This document shows positions 13,926 to 21,680 of a DNA stretch of 64,000 nt, in pieces. Source of the DNA: JAJXWB01 sp965246795 (GTDB taxonomy: Bacteria; Pseudomonadota; Alphaproteobacteria; Rhizobiales; Beijerinckiaceae); assembly GCA_965246795.1 (NCBI GenBank), contig CBDFFN010000022.1, forward strand, positions 218,759 to 282,758, read 5' to 3'. Made by a program: the position numbers and the translations under genes. How positions within the stretch are numbered: position 1 is the first letter of the stretch; each line of letters begins with the position of its first letter. Below the pieces are notes generated by a model. That model worked only from the letters and a program-made list of their open reading frames with translations. It did no database searches and had not been told where the DNA came from.

Positions 13926-14339
13926 ATGCTACAACCCAAAAAAACCAGATTCCGCAAAGCCTTCAAGGGCCGGATCAAGGGCAATACGAAGGCGGGCGCC
14001 GAGCTCAACTTCGGCCAGTTCGGCCTGAAGGCCCTCGAGCCGGAGCGCGTCACCGCGCGCCAGATCGAGGCCGCGCGTCGTGCGCTCACGCGTCACATGA
14101 AACGCGCGGGCCGTGTATGGATCCGCATTTTCCCGGATGTGCCGGTATCGAAAAAGCCGACCGAAGTGCGTATGGGCAAGGGTAAGGGCGCGCCGGAATT
14201 CTGGGCATGCCGTGTGGCGCCGGGGCGCATCATGTTCGAGATCGACGGCGTCGCGCCGGAGATCGCACGCGAGGCGTTGACGCTCGCTGCGGCGAAGCTG
14301 CCGATCAAGACGCGTTTCATCACGCGCATCGCGGAGTGA
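13926..14339 (+). CDS. rplP: 50S ribosomal protein L16
   Basis: L16, 137 residues, organises the A-site side of the 23S rRNA. The N-terminus MLQPKKTRFRKAFKGRIKG and the core RVWIRIFPDVPVSKKPTEVR and MGKGKGAPEFWACRV are characteristic. It follows rpsC by 14 bases. Its TGA partly overlaps an ATG that would be one possible start of rpmC. Confidence 0.98.
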   Translation: MLQPKKTRFRKAFKGRIKGNTKAGAELNFGQFGLKALEPERVTARQIEAARRALTRHMKRAGRVWIRIFPDVPVSKKPTEVRMGKGKGAPEFWACRVAPGRIMFEIDGVAPEIAREALTLAAAKLPIKTRFITRIAE

Positions 14340-14344
14340 TGGAT

Positions 14345-14566
14345 ATGAAGACCGATACTCGCCTCTCCGACCTGCGCGCCCTGTCGAACGATCAACTCGA
14401 CGACGAGGTGCTGAAGCTGAAGAAGGAGCAGTTCAATCTGCGCTTCCAGCGTGCCACGGGCCAGCTCCAGAATACGTCGCGCGTGAGAGTCGTGCGGCGC
14501 GAAATCGCCAAGGCCAAGACGATCGCGGCGCAGAAGCGCCAAGACAAGAACAGCGCGAAGAAGTAA
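14345..14566 (+). CDS. rpmC: 50S ribosomal protein L29
   Basis: L29, 73 residues, is a two-helix protein near the exit tunnel beside L23. The core LKKEQFNLRFQRATGQLQNTS is typical. Two in-frame ATGs are available: 14339 overlaps the rplP stop but leaves only 2 bases after the GGAG site, while 14345 has 8 bases. The second is therefore preferred. The open frame extends further upstream within rplP by chance. It lies 3 bases before rpsQ. Confidence 0.95.
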   Translation: MKTDTRLSDLRALSNDQLDDEVLKLKKEQFNLRFQRATGQLQNTSRVRVVRREIAKAKTIAAQKRQDKNSAKK

Positions 14567-14569
14567 GCC

Positions 14570-14812
14570 ATGCCGAAACGAATCCTCCAGGGCGTCGTCG
14601 TCAGCGACAAGCAGGCCAAGACACTGGTCGTGAAGGTCGAGCGTCGCTTCACGCATCCGCTGCTGAAGAAGACGGTGCGGCGCACGAAAAACTACCACGC
14701 CCATGACGAGAAGGGTGGCTTCAAGGTCGGCGATGTCGTGTCGATCGAGGAGACCCGGCCGATCTCGAAGTTGAAGCGCTGGAAGGTGCTCGAAGCGGTC
14801 GCTGCAGGCTGA
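14570..14812 (+). CDS. rpsQ: 30S ribosomal protein S17
   Basis: S17, 80 residues, is a primary 16S rRNA binding protein with an OB fold. MPKRILQGVVVSDKQAKTLV and RRTKNYHAHDEKGGFKVGD are conserved. It follows rpmC directly and is separated from rplN by 60 bases, the first sizeable gap since rplC and the classical S10/spc boundary; no strong promoter was recognised there. Confidence 0.97.
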   Translation: MPKRILQGVVVSDKQAKTLVVKVERRFTHPLLKKTVRRTKNYHAHDEKGGFKVGDVVSIEETRPISKLKRWKVLEAVAAG

Positions 14813-14872
14813 CGAAAACCCCAGACGAAGTCCGGGCAACCGGAAACCGATCTGAGATGAAAGACTGATGTC

Positions 14873-15241
14873 ATGATTCAAATGCAGACTAACCTCGACG
14901 TTGCCGACAACTCCGGCGCGCGCCGCGTGATGTGCATCAAGGTGCTCGGCGGGTCGAAGCGCAAATATGCCGGCGTCGGCGACATCATCGTCGTGTCGAT
15001 CAAGGAAGCCATCCCGCGCGGTCGCGTGAAGAAGGGTGACGTGATGAAAGCCGTGGTGGTGCGAACCGCCAAGGACATCAAGCGTGCCGACGGATCCGTC
15101 ATCCGCTTCGATGCCAATGCTGCCGTGCTGATCAACGCGCAGTCCGAACCGATCGGCACCCGCATCTTCGGGCCGGTGCCGCGCGAATTGCGCGCCCGCA
15201 ACCACATGAAGATCATCTCGCTCGCGCCGGAGGTGCTGTAA
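14873..15241 (+). CDS. rplN: 50S ribosomal protein L14
   Basis: L14, 122 residues, forms inter-subunit bridges and binds the silencing factor RsfS in other bacteria. The N-terminus MIQMQTNLDVADNSGARR and the segment VVRTAKDIKRADGSVIRFD are diagnostic. It is the first gene of the spc group. Its TAA stop shares one base with the ATG of rplX. Confidence 0.98.
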   Translation: MIQMQTNLDVADNSGARRVMCIKVLGGSKRKYAGVGDIIVVSIKEAIPRGRVKKGDVMKAVVVRTAKDIKRADGSVIRFDANAAVLINAQSEPIGTRIFGPVPRELRARNHMKIISLAPEVL

Positions 15242-15558
15242 TGGCAGCGAAAATCCGCAAGGGCGACAAGGTTGTCGTGCTCGCCGGTCGCGACAAGGGC
15301 CGCACCGGTGAAGTGATCAAGATGATGCCGACCGCTGAGCGTGCGCTCGTGCGCGGCGTCAACCTGGTCAAGCGTCATACCAAGCAGACGATGCAGCAGG
15401 AGGGCGGCATCATCTCGAAGGAAGCTTCGCTGCACCTCTCGAACCTCGCTGTTGCCGATCCGAAGGACGGCAAGGCGACGCGTGTCGGCTTCAAGATTCT
15501 CGATGACGGCCGCAAGGTTCGTTTCGCCAAGCGTTCCGGAGATTTGATCGATGGCTGA
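15241..15558 (+). CDS. rplX: 50S ribosomal protein L24
   Basis: L24, 105 residues, is an assembly initiator of the large subunit with an N-terminal KOW motif (IRKGDKVVVLAGRDKGRTGEV). The start overlaps the rplN stop by one base. The 3' end overlaps the start of rplE by 8 bases, which suggests translational coupling of L24 and the extended L5. Confidence 0.97.
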   Translation: MAAKIRKGDKVVVLAGRDKGRTGEVIKMMPTAERALVRGVNLVKRHTKQTMQQEGGIISKEASLHLSNLAVADPKDGKATRVGFKILDDGRKVRFAKRSGDLIDG

Positions 15559-16279
15559 TGCCAAGAAGGGCAAAGCCGACCCCAAGAAGGCCGATCCCAA
15601 GGCCAAGGGTGGCAAGTCCGATGCGTCGCAAAAAGGCGGCGGACCGAAGATCGACAAGAAGGCTGCGAAGGCAGAGCGCGCGGAGGCCGCACAGGGCGCG
15701 CCGCGTTCTGCTGGCGCTGCCGTCATGCCGGCCGACTACAAGCCGCGCATGAAGTCGCTCTACGAGGACAGCGTTCGCAAGAAGCTGACCGAAGAGTTCG
15801 GCTACAAGAACGCGATGGAAGTGCCGCGCATCGAAAAGATCGTGCTCAATATGGGCGTCGGCGAAGCGGTCAACGACACCAAGAAGGTGACGACGGCCGC
15901 GGCCGATCTCGCGTTGATCGCTGGCCAAAAACCGGTCATCACGCGGGCCCGCAAGGCGATCTCGACCTTCAAGGTGCGCGAGAACATGCCGATCGGCGCG
16001 AAGGTCACGCTTCGCGCAACTCGCATGTACGAGTTCCTCGATCGTCTTGTGACCGTAGCTCTGCCGCGCGTGCGCGACTTCCGTGGATTGAACCCGAAGA
16101 GCTTCGATGGCCGGGGCAATTACGCCATGGGCATCAAGGAACACATTGTGTTCCCGGAGATCGACTACGACAAGGCCGAGTCGATCCTCGGTATGGACGT
16201 CATCGTTTGCACGACGGCCAAGACAGACGCCGAAGCGCGCGCATTGCTGCGCGCTTTCAATTTTCCGTTCCGGCAGTGA
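15551..16279 (+). CDS. rplE: 50S ribosomal protein L5 with N-terminal extension
   Basis: L5 binds 5S rRNA and contacts the P-site tRNA. The product is 242 residues, whereas the family is usually 178-187. Residues from about 59 onward (MPADYKPRMKSLYEDSVRKK, IEKIVLNMGVGEA, IGAKVTLRATRMYEFLDRL) are ordinary L5. Residues 1-58 are an extra segment rich in Lys, Ala and Gly, probably disordered. The upstream ATG at 15551 is chosen because GGAG lies 9 bases before it and it overlaps rplX. The internal ATG at 15725 that would give a normal-sized protein has no visible ribosome-binding site. The extension keeps frame and GC bias, so it appears to be real coding sequence. Confidence 0.95.
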   Translation: MADAKKGKADPKKADPKAKGGKSDASQKGGGPKIDKKAAKAERAEAAQGAPRSAGAAVMPADYKPRMKSLYEDSVRKKLTEEFGYKNAMEVPRIEKIVLNMGVGEAVNDTKKVTTAAADLALIAGQKPVITRARKAISTFKVRENMPIGAKVTLRATRMYEFLDRLVTVALPRVRDFRGLNPKSFDGRGNYAMGIKEHIVFPEIDYDKAESILGMDVIVCTTAKTDAEARALLRAFNFPFRQ

Positions 16280-16332
16280 GCGTCGGTTTTTAAACTTGCG
16301 CTCAAACGCGGATACCTGAAGGCAGATATCGA

Positions 16333-16638
16333 ATGGCGAAGAAAAGTTCGATCGAGAAGAACAAACGGCGCGAGAAACTCGTGAAGTCCAACGCTGCGCG
16401 GCGCGCGAAGCTGAAGGCGACGGCCAATGATGAGAAGCTGTCGATGGAAGAGCGTTTCGAGGCGCGCATCCGTCTCGCGGCGCTTCCGCGCAACGGCTCG
16501 CCGACGCGCGTGCGCAACCGCTGCGAAGTCACCGGCCGTCCGCGCGCCGTTTATCGGAAGCTGAAGATGTCGCGTATCGCCATCCGGGAACTAGGCTCGA
16601 GGGGCCTCGTCCCGGGTCTCGTCAAGTCGAGCTGGTGA
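16333..16638 (+). CDS. rpsN: 30S ribosomal protein S14, zinc-free long form
   Basis: S14, 101 residues, is a late-assembling protein of the 30S head. This is the long form without the CxxC zinc-binding pairs found in the short paralogue. The signature RIRLAALPRNGSPTRVRNRC followed by TGRPRAVYRKLKMSR is intact. It follows rplE by 53 bases and rpsH begins 10 bases later. Confidence 0.98.
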   Translation: MAKKSSIEKNKRREKLVKSNAARRAKLKATANDEKLSMEERFEARIRLAALPRNGSPTRVRNRCEVTGRPRAVYRKLKMSRIAIRELGSRGLVPGLVKSSW

Positions 16639-16648
16639 GGAGGCGCTC

Positions 16649-17047
16649 ATGTCGATGAACGATCCCCTGGGCGACATGCTCACCCGCATCCGCAATGCGC
16701 AGATGCGCCGCAAGACCAAGGTCTCGACGCCCGGCTCGTCGCTGCGCAAGAACGTCCTCGACGTTCTTGAAAGCGAAGGCTACATCCGCGGGTATTCGAT
16801 GACCGAGTTCGGCAATGGCCGCACCGAGTTCGAGATTGAGCTGAAGTATCACGAGGGCGAGCCCGTCATCCGAACGATCCAGCGGGTGTCGAAGCCTGGT
16901 CGTCGCGTTTACTCGGCCGTCGATGCCATTCCGCGTGTCGCGAATGGTCTTGGCATTTCGATCGTCTCGACGCCGAAGGGCGTCATGGCCGACCATCTCG
17001 CTCGCGAGGCGAATGTCGGCGGCGAAGTTCTCTGCACGGTCTTCTGA
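16649..17047 (+). CDS. rpsH: 30S ribosomal protein S8
   Basis: S8, 132 residues, is a primary 16S rRNA binder and, in E. coli, the autogenous repressor of the spc operon through a site near rplE. MSMNDPLGDMLTRIRNAQ and the C-terminal STPKGVMADHLAREANVGGE motif are conserved. A GAGGAGG ribosome-binding site precedes the ATG. The S8-binding mRNA mimic was not recognised by eye here. Confidence 0.98.
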   Translation: MSMNDPLGDMLTRIRNAQMRRKTKVSTPGSSLRKNVLDVLESEGYIRGYSMTEFGNGRTEFEIELKYHEGEPVIRTIQRVSKPGRRVYSAVDAIPRVANGLGISIVSTPKGVMADHLAREANVGGEVLCTVF

Positions 17048-17068
17048 CCGGCTGAAAGGCAAGAAACG

Positions 17069-17602
17069 ATGTCCCGTATCGGCAAACGGCCGGTGGCGAT
17101 CCCGTCCGGTGTGACCGCCAAGGTCGAAGGACAGACAGTGTCGGTGAAGGGTGCGAAGGGCGAATTGTCCTTCGTTGTCCCCGACGACGTGTCTGTGAAG
17201 GTTGAGAACAACGAAGTCCGCGTCGATCCGCGTCACGAGACGAAGCGTGCGCGGGCGTTGTGGGGTACTGCCCGTGCGCGGGTGAACAATCTCGTCACCG
17301 GCGTGACCAAGGGCTTCGAGAAGAAGCTTGAGATCAATGGCGTCGGTTACAAGGCCTCGGTGCAAGGCAAGAACCTGCAGCTTTCGCTGGGCTTCAGCCA
17401 CGATGTGAGCTTCCCAATCCCGGCCGGCATCGCAATCGCGACACCGCGTCCGGTCGAGATCATCATCGGCGGTATCGACCGGCAGCAGGTCGGGCAGGTC
17501 GCGGCCGAAATCCGCGCGATCCGCGGACCCGAGCCCTATAAGGGCAAGGGCGTGAAATATTCCGACGAATTCATCTTCCGCAAGGAAGGCAAGAAGAAGT
17601 AA
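17069..17602 (+). CDS. rplF: 50S ribosomal protein L6
   Basis: L6, 177 residues, lies beside the sarcin-ricin loop and is built from two similar domains. MSRIGKRPVAIPSGVTAKVE and the conserved C-terminal stretch IRGPEPYKGKGVKYSDE identify it. It follows rpsH by 21 bases and precedes rplR by 14 bases. Confidence 0.98.
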   Translation: MSRIGKRPVAIPSGVTAKVEGQTVSVKGAKGELSFVVPDDVSVKVENNEVRVDPRHETKRARALWGTARARVNNLVTGVTKGFEKKLEINGVGYKASVQGKNLQLSLGFSHDVSFPIPAGIAIATPRPVEIIIGGIDRQQVGQVAAEIRAIRGPEPYKGKGVKYSDEFIFRKEGKKK

Positions 17603-17616
17603 GGGACGCTTTAGTC

Positions 17617-17973
17617 ATGGCGAACGATTCCACACAGCGCCGCCGCGAGCGTGTCCGTCGATCGATCCGCGCGCGTGCCTACGGCAAGCCGCGCCTTTCG
17701 GTGCACCGCTCGTCGAAGGAAATCTCGGCGCAGATCATCGATGACGCTCAGGGCGTGACGCTCGTCGCTGCCTCAACGCTCGAGAAGCTGTTTCGCGACG
17801 GGAAGAAGACCGGCGCGAACATCGACGCGGCAAAGGAAATCGGCAAGCAGATCGCGGAACGTGCGGTCGCGAAGGGCATCAAGGACGTCGTGTTCGATCG
17901 CGGCTCTTACATGTATCACGGGCGCGTCAAGGCGCTCGCGGACGGCGCGCGCGAGGCGGGCTTGGCGTTCTAA
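17617..17973 (+). CDS. rplR: 50S ribosomal protein L18
   Basis: L18, 118 residues, binds 5S rRNA together with L5 and L25. The sequences RLSVHRSSKEISAQIIDD and VVFDRGSYMYHGRVKALADG are typical of the family. The stop is followed by a 119-base gap, the largest inside the rplN-rplO run, which contains a strongly palindromic repeat at 17975-18019. Confidence 0.98.
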   Translation: MANDSTQRRRERVRRSIRARAYGKPRLSVHRSSKEISAQIIDDAQGVTLVAASTLEKLFRDGKKTGANIDAAKEIGKQIAERAVAKGIKDVVFDRGSYMYHGRVKALADGAREAGLAF

Positions 17974-17974
17974 T

Positions 17975-18019
17975 CGCATACTCCGGAAAAGTTGCAGACT
18001 TTTCCGATAGGAGTATGCG
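17975..18019. repeat. palindromic intergenic repeat between rplR and rpsE
   Basis: Two nested perfect inverted segments make a 17-bp stem: 17975-17984 pairs with 18010-18019, and 17985-17991 pairs with 17999-18005. There is a 7-base loop and a 4-base bulge (18006-18009) on one arm. The pattern, GATC/ATGC-like ends around a core GGAAAAG...CTTTTCC, resembles dispersed palindromic elements that I recall from Bradyrhizobium-type genomes. It would form a strong RNA hairpin in the middle of the spc transcript. Family membership needs a genome-wide search. Confidence 0.7.
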
Positions 18020-18092
18020 CAGGACGAACGCAGACACAACGGAGCGAGCGGCGGGTCTGCGAGACGTGCCGCGCAAGTGACGGAAGAGAGAG

Positions 18093-18659
18093 ATGGCAAG
18101 AGATGACGGCGCCCGAGGGCGTGACCGCGGCGATCGCGAAGACAGTGAGTTTATCGACCGTCTGGTTCACATCAACCGCGTGGCGAAGGTGGTGAAAGGT
18201 GGCCGGCGCTTCGGTTTCGCAGCGCTCGTCGTCGTCGGCGACCAGAAGGGTCGGGTCGGCTTTGGTCACGGCAAGGCGCGCGAAGTGCCGGAAGCGATCC
18301 GCAAGGCGACCGAAGGCGCCAAGCGCGCGCTTATCCGCGTGCCGCTGCGCGAAGGCCGCACGCTGCATCACGACGTGCAGGGTCGTCACGGCGCAGGCCG
18401 CGTCGTTCTGCGCGCTGCGCCGGCAGGCACCGGCATCATCGCGGGTGGTCCAATGCGCGCGATATTTGAGACGCTCGGCATGCACGACGTCGTCGCGAAG
18501 AGCCAAGGATCGTCGAACCCCTACAACATGATTCGCGCGACGTTTGACGCGCTTGGCCGCGAAGACTCGCCGCGCCAGGTTGCGGCGCGTCGTTCGATCA
18601 AGGTTTCAACGTTGCAAGGCCGTCGCCAGGGCGTCGATGCCGACGCCGTCGACGCGTAA
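18093..18659 (+). CDS. rpsE: 30S ribosomal protein S5
   Basis: S5, 188 residues, lines the mRNA entry tunnel and takes part in helicase and accuracy functions; spectinomycin-resistance changes map to it in other species. Core sequences are FIDRLVHINRVAKVVKGGRRF, GFGHGKAREVPEAIRKA and ALGREDSPRQVAARR. The acidic/basic N-terminal stretch (about residues 1-18) is variable in the family. It begins after the palindrome-bearing gap and has a GGAAGAGAG ribosome-binding site. Confidence 0.98.
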   Translation: MARDDGARGRDRGDREDSEFIDRLVHINRVAKVVKGGRRFGFAALVVVGDQKGRVGFGHGKAREVPEAIRKATEGAKRALIRVPLREGRTLHHDVQGRHGAGRVVLRAAPAGTGIIAGGPMRAIFETLGMHDVVAKSQGSSNPYNMIRATFDALGREDSPRQVAARRSIKVSTLQGRRQGVDADAVDA

Positions 18660-18674
18660 GGCGGGGAGGGCATC

Positions 18675-18896
18675 ATGGCATCTTCCAAAACTATGGCGGC
18701 CAAGACCGTTACGGTCGAACAGACCGGCAGCCCGATTGGCCGTCCGGTACAGCAACGGGCGACGCTTATCGGCCTCGGCCTGACGCGCATCGGCCGTCGC
18801 AAGACCCTGCAGGACACGCCCGCGGTACGCGGTATGATCGCGAAAGTCGCGCATCTTCTCCGCGTCGTGGACGCTCCCTCAAAGTCGGACAAGTGA
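18675..18896 (+). CDS. rpmD: 50S ribosomal protein L30
   Basis: L30, 73 residues. The core VEQTGSPIGRPVQQRATLIG and LGLTRIGRRKTLQDTP matches the bacterial family; an N-terminal stretch of about ten residues and a short C-terminal tail make it slightly longer than the 60-residue E. coli protein. It lies between rpsE (15-base gap) and rplO (7-base gap), its standard place in the spc cluster. Confidence 0.97.
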   Translation: MASSKTMAAKTVTVEQTGSPIGRPVQQRATLIGLGLTRIGRRKTLQDTPAVRGMIAKVAHLLRVVDAPSKSDK

Positions 18897-18903
18897 GGCG
18901 GCG

Positions 18904-19392
18904 ATGAAACTCAACGAACTCTCCGACAATCCCGGTTCTTCCAAGCCACGCATGCGCGTTGGCCGTGGTATCGGCTCGGGCAAGGGCAAGACCGCAGGCC
19001 GCGGCGTGAAGGGCCAGAAGGCCCGTACCGGCGTCGCCATCAAGGGTTTCGAAGGTGGCCAGATGCCGTTGCATCGCCGTCTGCCGAAGCGCGGCTTCAC
19101 CAACATCTTCGCCCGCGACCTGAACGAATTGAACCTCGGCCGGGTGCAACAGGCGATCGACGCTGGCAAGCTCGACGCGGGCAAGCCGGTGACGCTCGAT
19201 GCGCTCATCGATGCGGGTGTGATCACCAAGCGTCGCGACGGCGTAAAGCTACTCGGTCGCGGTGATCTTACGGCGAAGCTGGCGTTCGAGGTCACGGCGG
19301 CGTCGAAGTCGGCGCAGGCGGCGATCGAAAAGGTTGGCGGCAGCGTGAAAGTGATGCAGGCGGCCGCCGCCGAGGCTGCGCCTTCAGCGTGA
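18904..19392 (+). CDS. rplO: 50S ribosomal protein L15
   Basis: L15, 162 residues, is a late-assembly 23S rRNA-binding protein. The N-terminal MKLNELSDNPGSSKPRMRVG and the Gly-rich GSGKGKTAGRGVKGQKAR segment are diagnostic. A short Ala-rich tail ends it. It is separated from secY by 150 bases that hold a TTCG-capped hairpin but no gene. Confidence 0.98.
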   Translation: MKLNELSDNPGSSKPRMRVGRGIGSGKGKTAGRGVKGQKARTGVAIKGFEGGQMPLHRRLPKRGFTNIFARDLNELNLGRVQQAIDAGKLDAGKPVTLDALIDAGVITKRRDGVKLLGRGDLTAKLAFEVTAASKSAQAAIEKVGGSVKVMQAAAAEAAPSA

Positions 19393-19482
19393 TGTGACCG
19401 ACGGGCCACTGCAATCGCGGAGTCCGGCGCTTACATTGCGGGAGACGGGCGGCTAGTGTTCCGCCTGCTTCTTTCTTGCGCA

Positions 19483-19496
19483 CTCGCTTCGGCGAG
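19483..19496 (+). promoter_or_regulatory. TTCG tetraloop hairpin upstream of secY
   Basis: Arms 19483-19487 and 19492-19496 pair perfectly around a TTCG loop, an exceptionally stable RNA hairpin, inside the 150-base rplO/secY gap. A weaker 5-bp hairpin (GGCGG...CCGCC) and a T-rich stretch lie about 30 bases before it. It may adjust secY expression relative to the ribosomal genes; this is inference. Confidence 0.35.
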
Positions 19497-19542
19497 AACC
19501 GCCCTCCACGCGCGTCCGGATCGCGCGAACCGGGAGTTCTGA

Positions 19543-20877
19543 ATGGCATCGGCCGCCGAACAGCTTGCGTCCTCGATCAACTTCTCCGCTTTCTCCAAAG
19601 CGGACGAGTTGAAGAAGCGGATCTGGTTCACGCTTGGGGCGCTGATCATTTATCGCGCGGGCACGTATATTCCGCTGCCCGGCATTGATCCCGAAGCCTT
19701 CTCGAACTCGTTCCTTGGCAAGAACCAGGGTGTGCTCGAACTGTTCAACATGTTCGCTGGCGGCGCCGTGCAGCGCATGGCGATCTTCGCGCTGAACATC
19801 ATGCCGTACATCTCGGCCTCGATTATCGTGCAGTTGCTGACTTCGGTCGTGCCGTCGCTCGAAGCGATCAAGAAAGAGGGCGAGCAGGGCCGAAAGGTCC
19901 TCAATCAATACACGCGCTACCTCACCGTTATCCTCGCAGCGTTCCAGGCCTACGGTATCGCCGTCGGGCTTGAAGGGCAGACTGGCGTCGTCAGCGATCC
20001 CGGCTGGTTCTTCCGTATCTCGACCGTGCTGACCCTGATGGGTGGCACGATGTTCTTGATGTGGCTCGGCGAACAGATCACGTCGCGCGGCATCGGCAAC
20101 GGCTCTTCGCTGATCATCTTCGCCGGCATCGTTGCGGCCTTCCCGTCGGCCATCGTATCGACGCTCGAACTCGGTCGTCAGGGCGCCATTTCTACCGGGC
20201 TGATCCTGCTCGTCATCGTGATGGCGATCTTCGTCATCGGCTTCATTGTCTTCGTCGAGCGCGCGCAGCGCCGCCTGCTCATCACCTATCCAAAGCGCCA
20301 GCACGGCAACCGCGTCTACGAGGGGCAGACGTCGTTTCTGCCGCTGAAGCTTAACACGGCCGGAGTGATTCCGCCGATCTTCGCGTCGTCGCTACTGTTG
20401 CTGCCGACCACGATCGCGAATTTCTCGCAAAACTCCGGCGGGAGCGGCGTTCTTGCGACGATCTCGCAATATCTCGGGCACGGACGGCCGCTCTACATGG
20501 TCGCCTATGTCGGGCTGATCGTATTCTTCGCGTTCTTCTACACGGCGGTTGTCTTCAATCCTGCGGAGACAGCCGACAACCTGAAGAAACACGGTGGCTT
20601 CATTCCCGGCATCCGGCCGGGCGAGCGGACGGCGCAATACATCGATCAGGTGCTGATGCGGATCACAGTGATCGGTGCCGGATATCTCGCGATCATCTGT
20701 CTCATTCCGGAAGCTCTTATCTCCTATGCCGCTATGCCGTTCTATTTCGGCGGTACATCCCTCTTGATCGTGGTTAGCGTAACCATGGATACTGTGGCGC
20801 AGGTGCATGGGCACCTTCAGGCGCAGCAGTACGAAGGCCTCATCAGAAAGGCCAAACTCAGAGGGAAGAAGCGATGA
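19543..20877 (+). CDS. secY: protein translocase subunit SecY
   Basis: SecY, 444 residues, is the channel subunit of the Sec translocon in the inner membrane. Ten transmembrane segments are apparent. Conserved stretches include the pore-ring/TM2 region GIMPYISASII-type (here ALNIMPYISASIIVQLL), the TM5-6 region LLITYPKRQHGNRVYEGQTSFLPLK and FYTAVVFNPAETADNLKKHGGFIPGIRPG, which is given only in part here as FNPAETADNLKKHGGFIPG. The gene lies at the end of the spc cluster and overlaps adk by four bases (ATGA). Confidence 0.97.
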   Translation: MASAAEQLASSINFSAFSKADELKKRIWFTLGALIIYRAGTYIPLPGIDPEAFSNSFLGKNQGVLELFNMFAGGAVQRMAIFALNIMPYISASIIVQLLTSVVPSLEAIKKEGEQGRKVLNQYTRYLTVILAAFQAYGIAVGLEGQTGVVSDPGWFFRISTVLTLMGGTMFLMWLGEQITSRGIGNGSSLIIFAGIVAAFPSAIVSTLELGRQGAISTGLILLVIVMAIFVIGFIVFVERAQRRLLITYPKRQHGNRVYEGQTSFLPLKLNTAGVIPPIFASSLLLLPTTIANFSQNSGGSGVLATISQYLGHGRPLYMVAYVGLIVFFAFFYTAVVFNPAETADNLKKHGGFIPGIRPGERTAQYIDQVLMRITVIGAGYLAIICLIPEALISYAAMPFYFGGTSLLIVVSVTMDTVAQVHGHLQAQQYEGLIRKAKLRGKKR

Positions 20878-21476
20878 GGTTGATCCTGCTCGGGCCGCCT
20901 GGCGCGGGCAAAGGGACGCAATCGCAGCGTCTCATGGACAAGTTCTCGATTCCGCAGCTCTCGACCGGCGACATGCTTCGTGCCGCCGTAAAGGCAGGTA
21001 CGCCGATCGGCTTGCGCGCGAAGGAAGTGATGGAAGCCGGGGGCCTCGTCTCGGACGAGATTGTTATCGGCATCATCAAGGACCGCATCGCGGAGCCGGA
21101 TGCCGCAAATGGCTTCATCCTCGACGGCTTTCCACGCACCGTCGCGCAGGCGCAGGCGCTCGAGGCCTTGCTAGAGCGCGAAGACATGGCGCTCGATGCC
21201 GTCGTCGAACTGCGGGTCGATGAAGCGGCGCTGGTGTCCCGCATGGAAAAGCGTGTTGCGGACACGCTCGCCGCCGGTGGCACCGTCCGTTCGGACGACA
21301 ATCCCGAGAGTTTTCGCACACGCCTGCAGACGTTTCGCGAGCAGACGGCGCCAGTTGCCGCGTTCTACGACGGGATCGGCGAGTTGAAAGTCCTCGACGG
21401 CATGAAGCCGATGGACGTTGTGACCGCCGATATCCTTGCGGCCGTACAGGGCCAGAAGGTCGTCGCGCGCGCGTAA
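20874..21476 (+). CDS. adk: adenylate kinase
   Basis: Adenylate kinase, 200 residues, interconverts 2 ADP and ATP plus AMP in the cytoplasm. The P-loop GPPGAGKGTQ is at about residues 7-16, followed by LSTGDMLRAAVKAGT (AMP site) and LDGFPRTVAQAQAL. The LID is the short type without the four-cysteine zinc site. The adk gene is placed right after secY, as is common in alphaproteobacteria, and overlaps it by ATGA. A terminator candidate follows about 100 bases downstream. Confidence 0.97.
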   Translation: MRLILLGPPGAGKGTQSQRLMDKFSIPQLSTGDMLRAAVKAGTPIGLRAKEVMEAGGLVSDEIVIGIIKDRIAEPDAANGFILDGFPRTVAQAQALEALLEREDMALDAVVELRVDEAALVSRMEKRVADTLAAGGTVRSDDNPESFRTRLQTFREQTAPVAAFYDGIGELKVLDGMKPMDVVTADILAAVQGQKVVARA

Positions 21477-21524
21477 GGTTCGCGTTTTCTTCCGTCGATA
21501 TCAGCGAAATCGACAGAATTGCCC

Positions 21525-21553
21525 TTGACCCGATGAGATCGCGCCCTTAGACG
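21525..21553 (+). promoter_or_regulatory. candidate promoter upstream of the rpsM terminator
   Basis: TTGACC at 21525-21530, preceded by C as in the alphaproteobacterial CTTGAC consensus, and TAGACG at 21548-21553 are spaced by 17 bases. A transcript would begin near 21560, just before the terminator hairpin at 21578-21609. The -35 is strong and the -10 weak. Confidence 0.45.
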
Positions 21554-21577
21554 AGCGTCATCACGTCGATCGTCGTG

Positions 21578-21620
21578 CCCGACACTCCTCGCAAAGGGGG
21601 AGTGCCGGGTTTTGCGTTTT
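21578..21620 (+). terminator. intrinsic terminator or attenuator between adk and rpsM
   Basis: Arms 21578-21588 and 21599-21609 pair over 11 positions with one A-C mismatch, enclosing a 10-base loop, and are followed by TTTTGCGTTTT. This is the clearest Rho-independent signal in the ribosomal supercluster and separates the spc transcript from rpsM-rpsK-rpoA-rplQ. Because a promoter candidate lies just upstream, it could also act as an attenuator for rpsM. Confidence 0.7.
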
Positions 21621-21662
21621 CGGCACCCGCATGAGCCGGACTCCACCGGACGCGGGGTTTCA

Positions 21663-21680
21663 GGAACGCTTATGCGTTCC
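21663..21680 (+). promoter_or_regulatory. hairpin immediately before the rpsM ribosome-binding site
   Basis: Arms 21663-21669 and 21674-21680 are perfect 7-base complements with a TTAT loop. The hairpin ends 5 bases before the GGAGAGGA ribosome-binding site of rpsM, a position suited to translational control. Confidence 0.45.
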
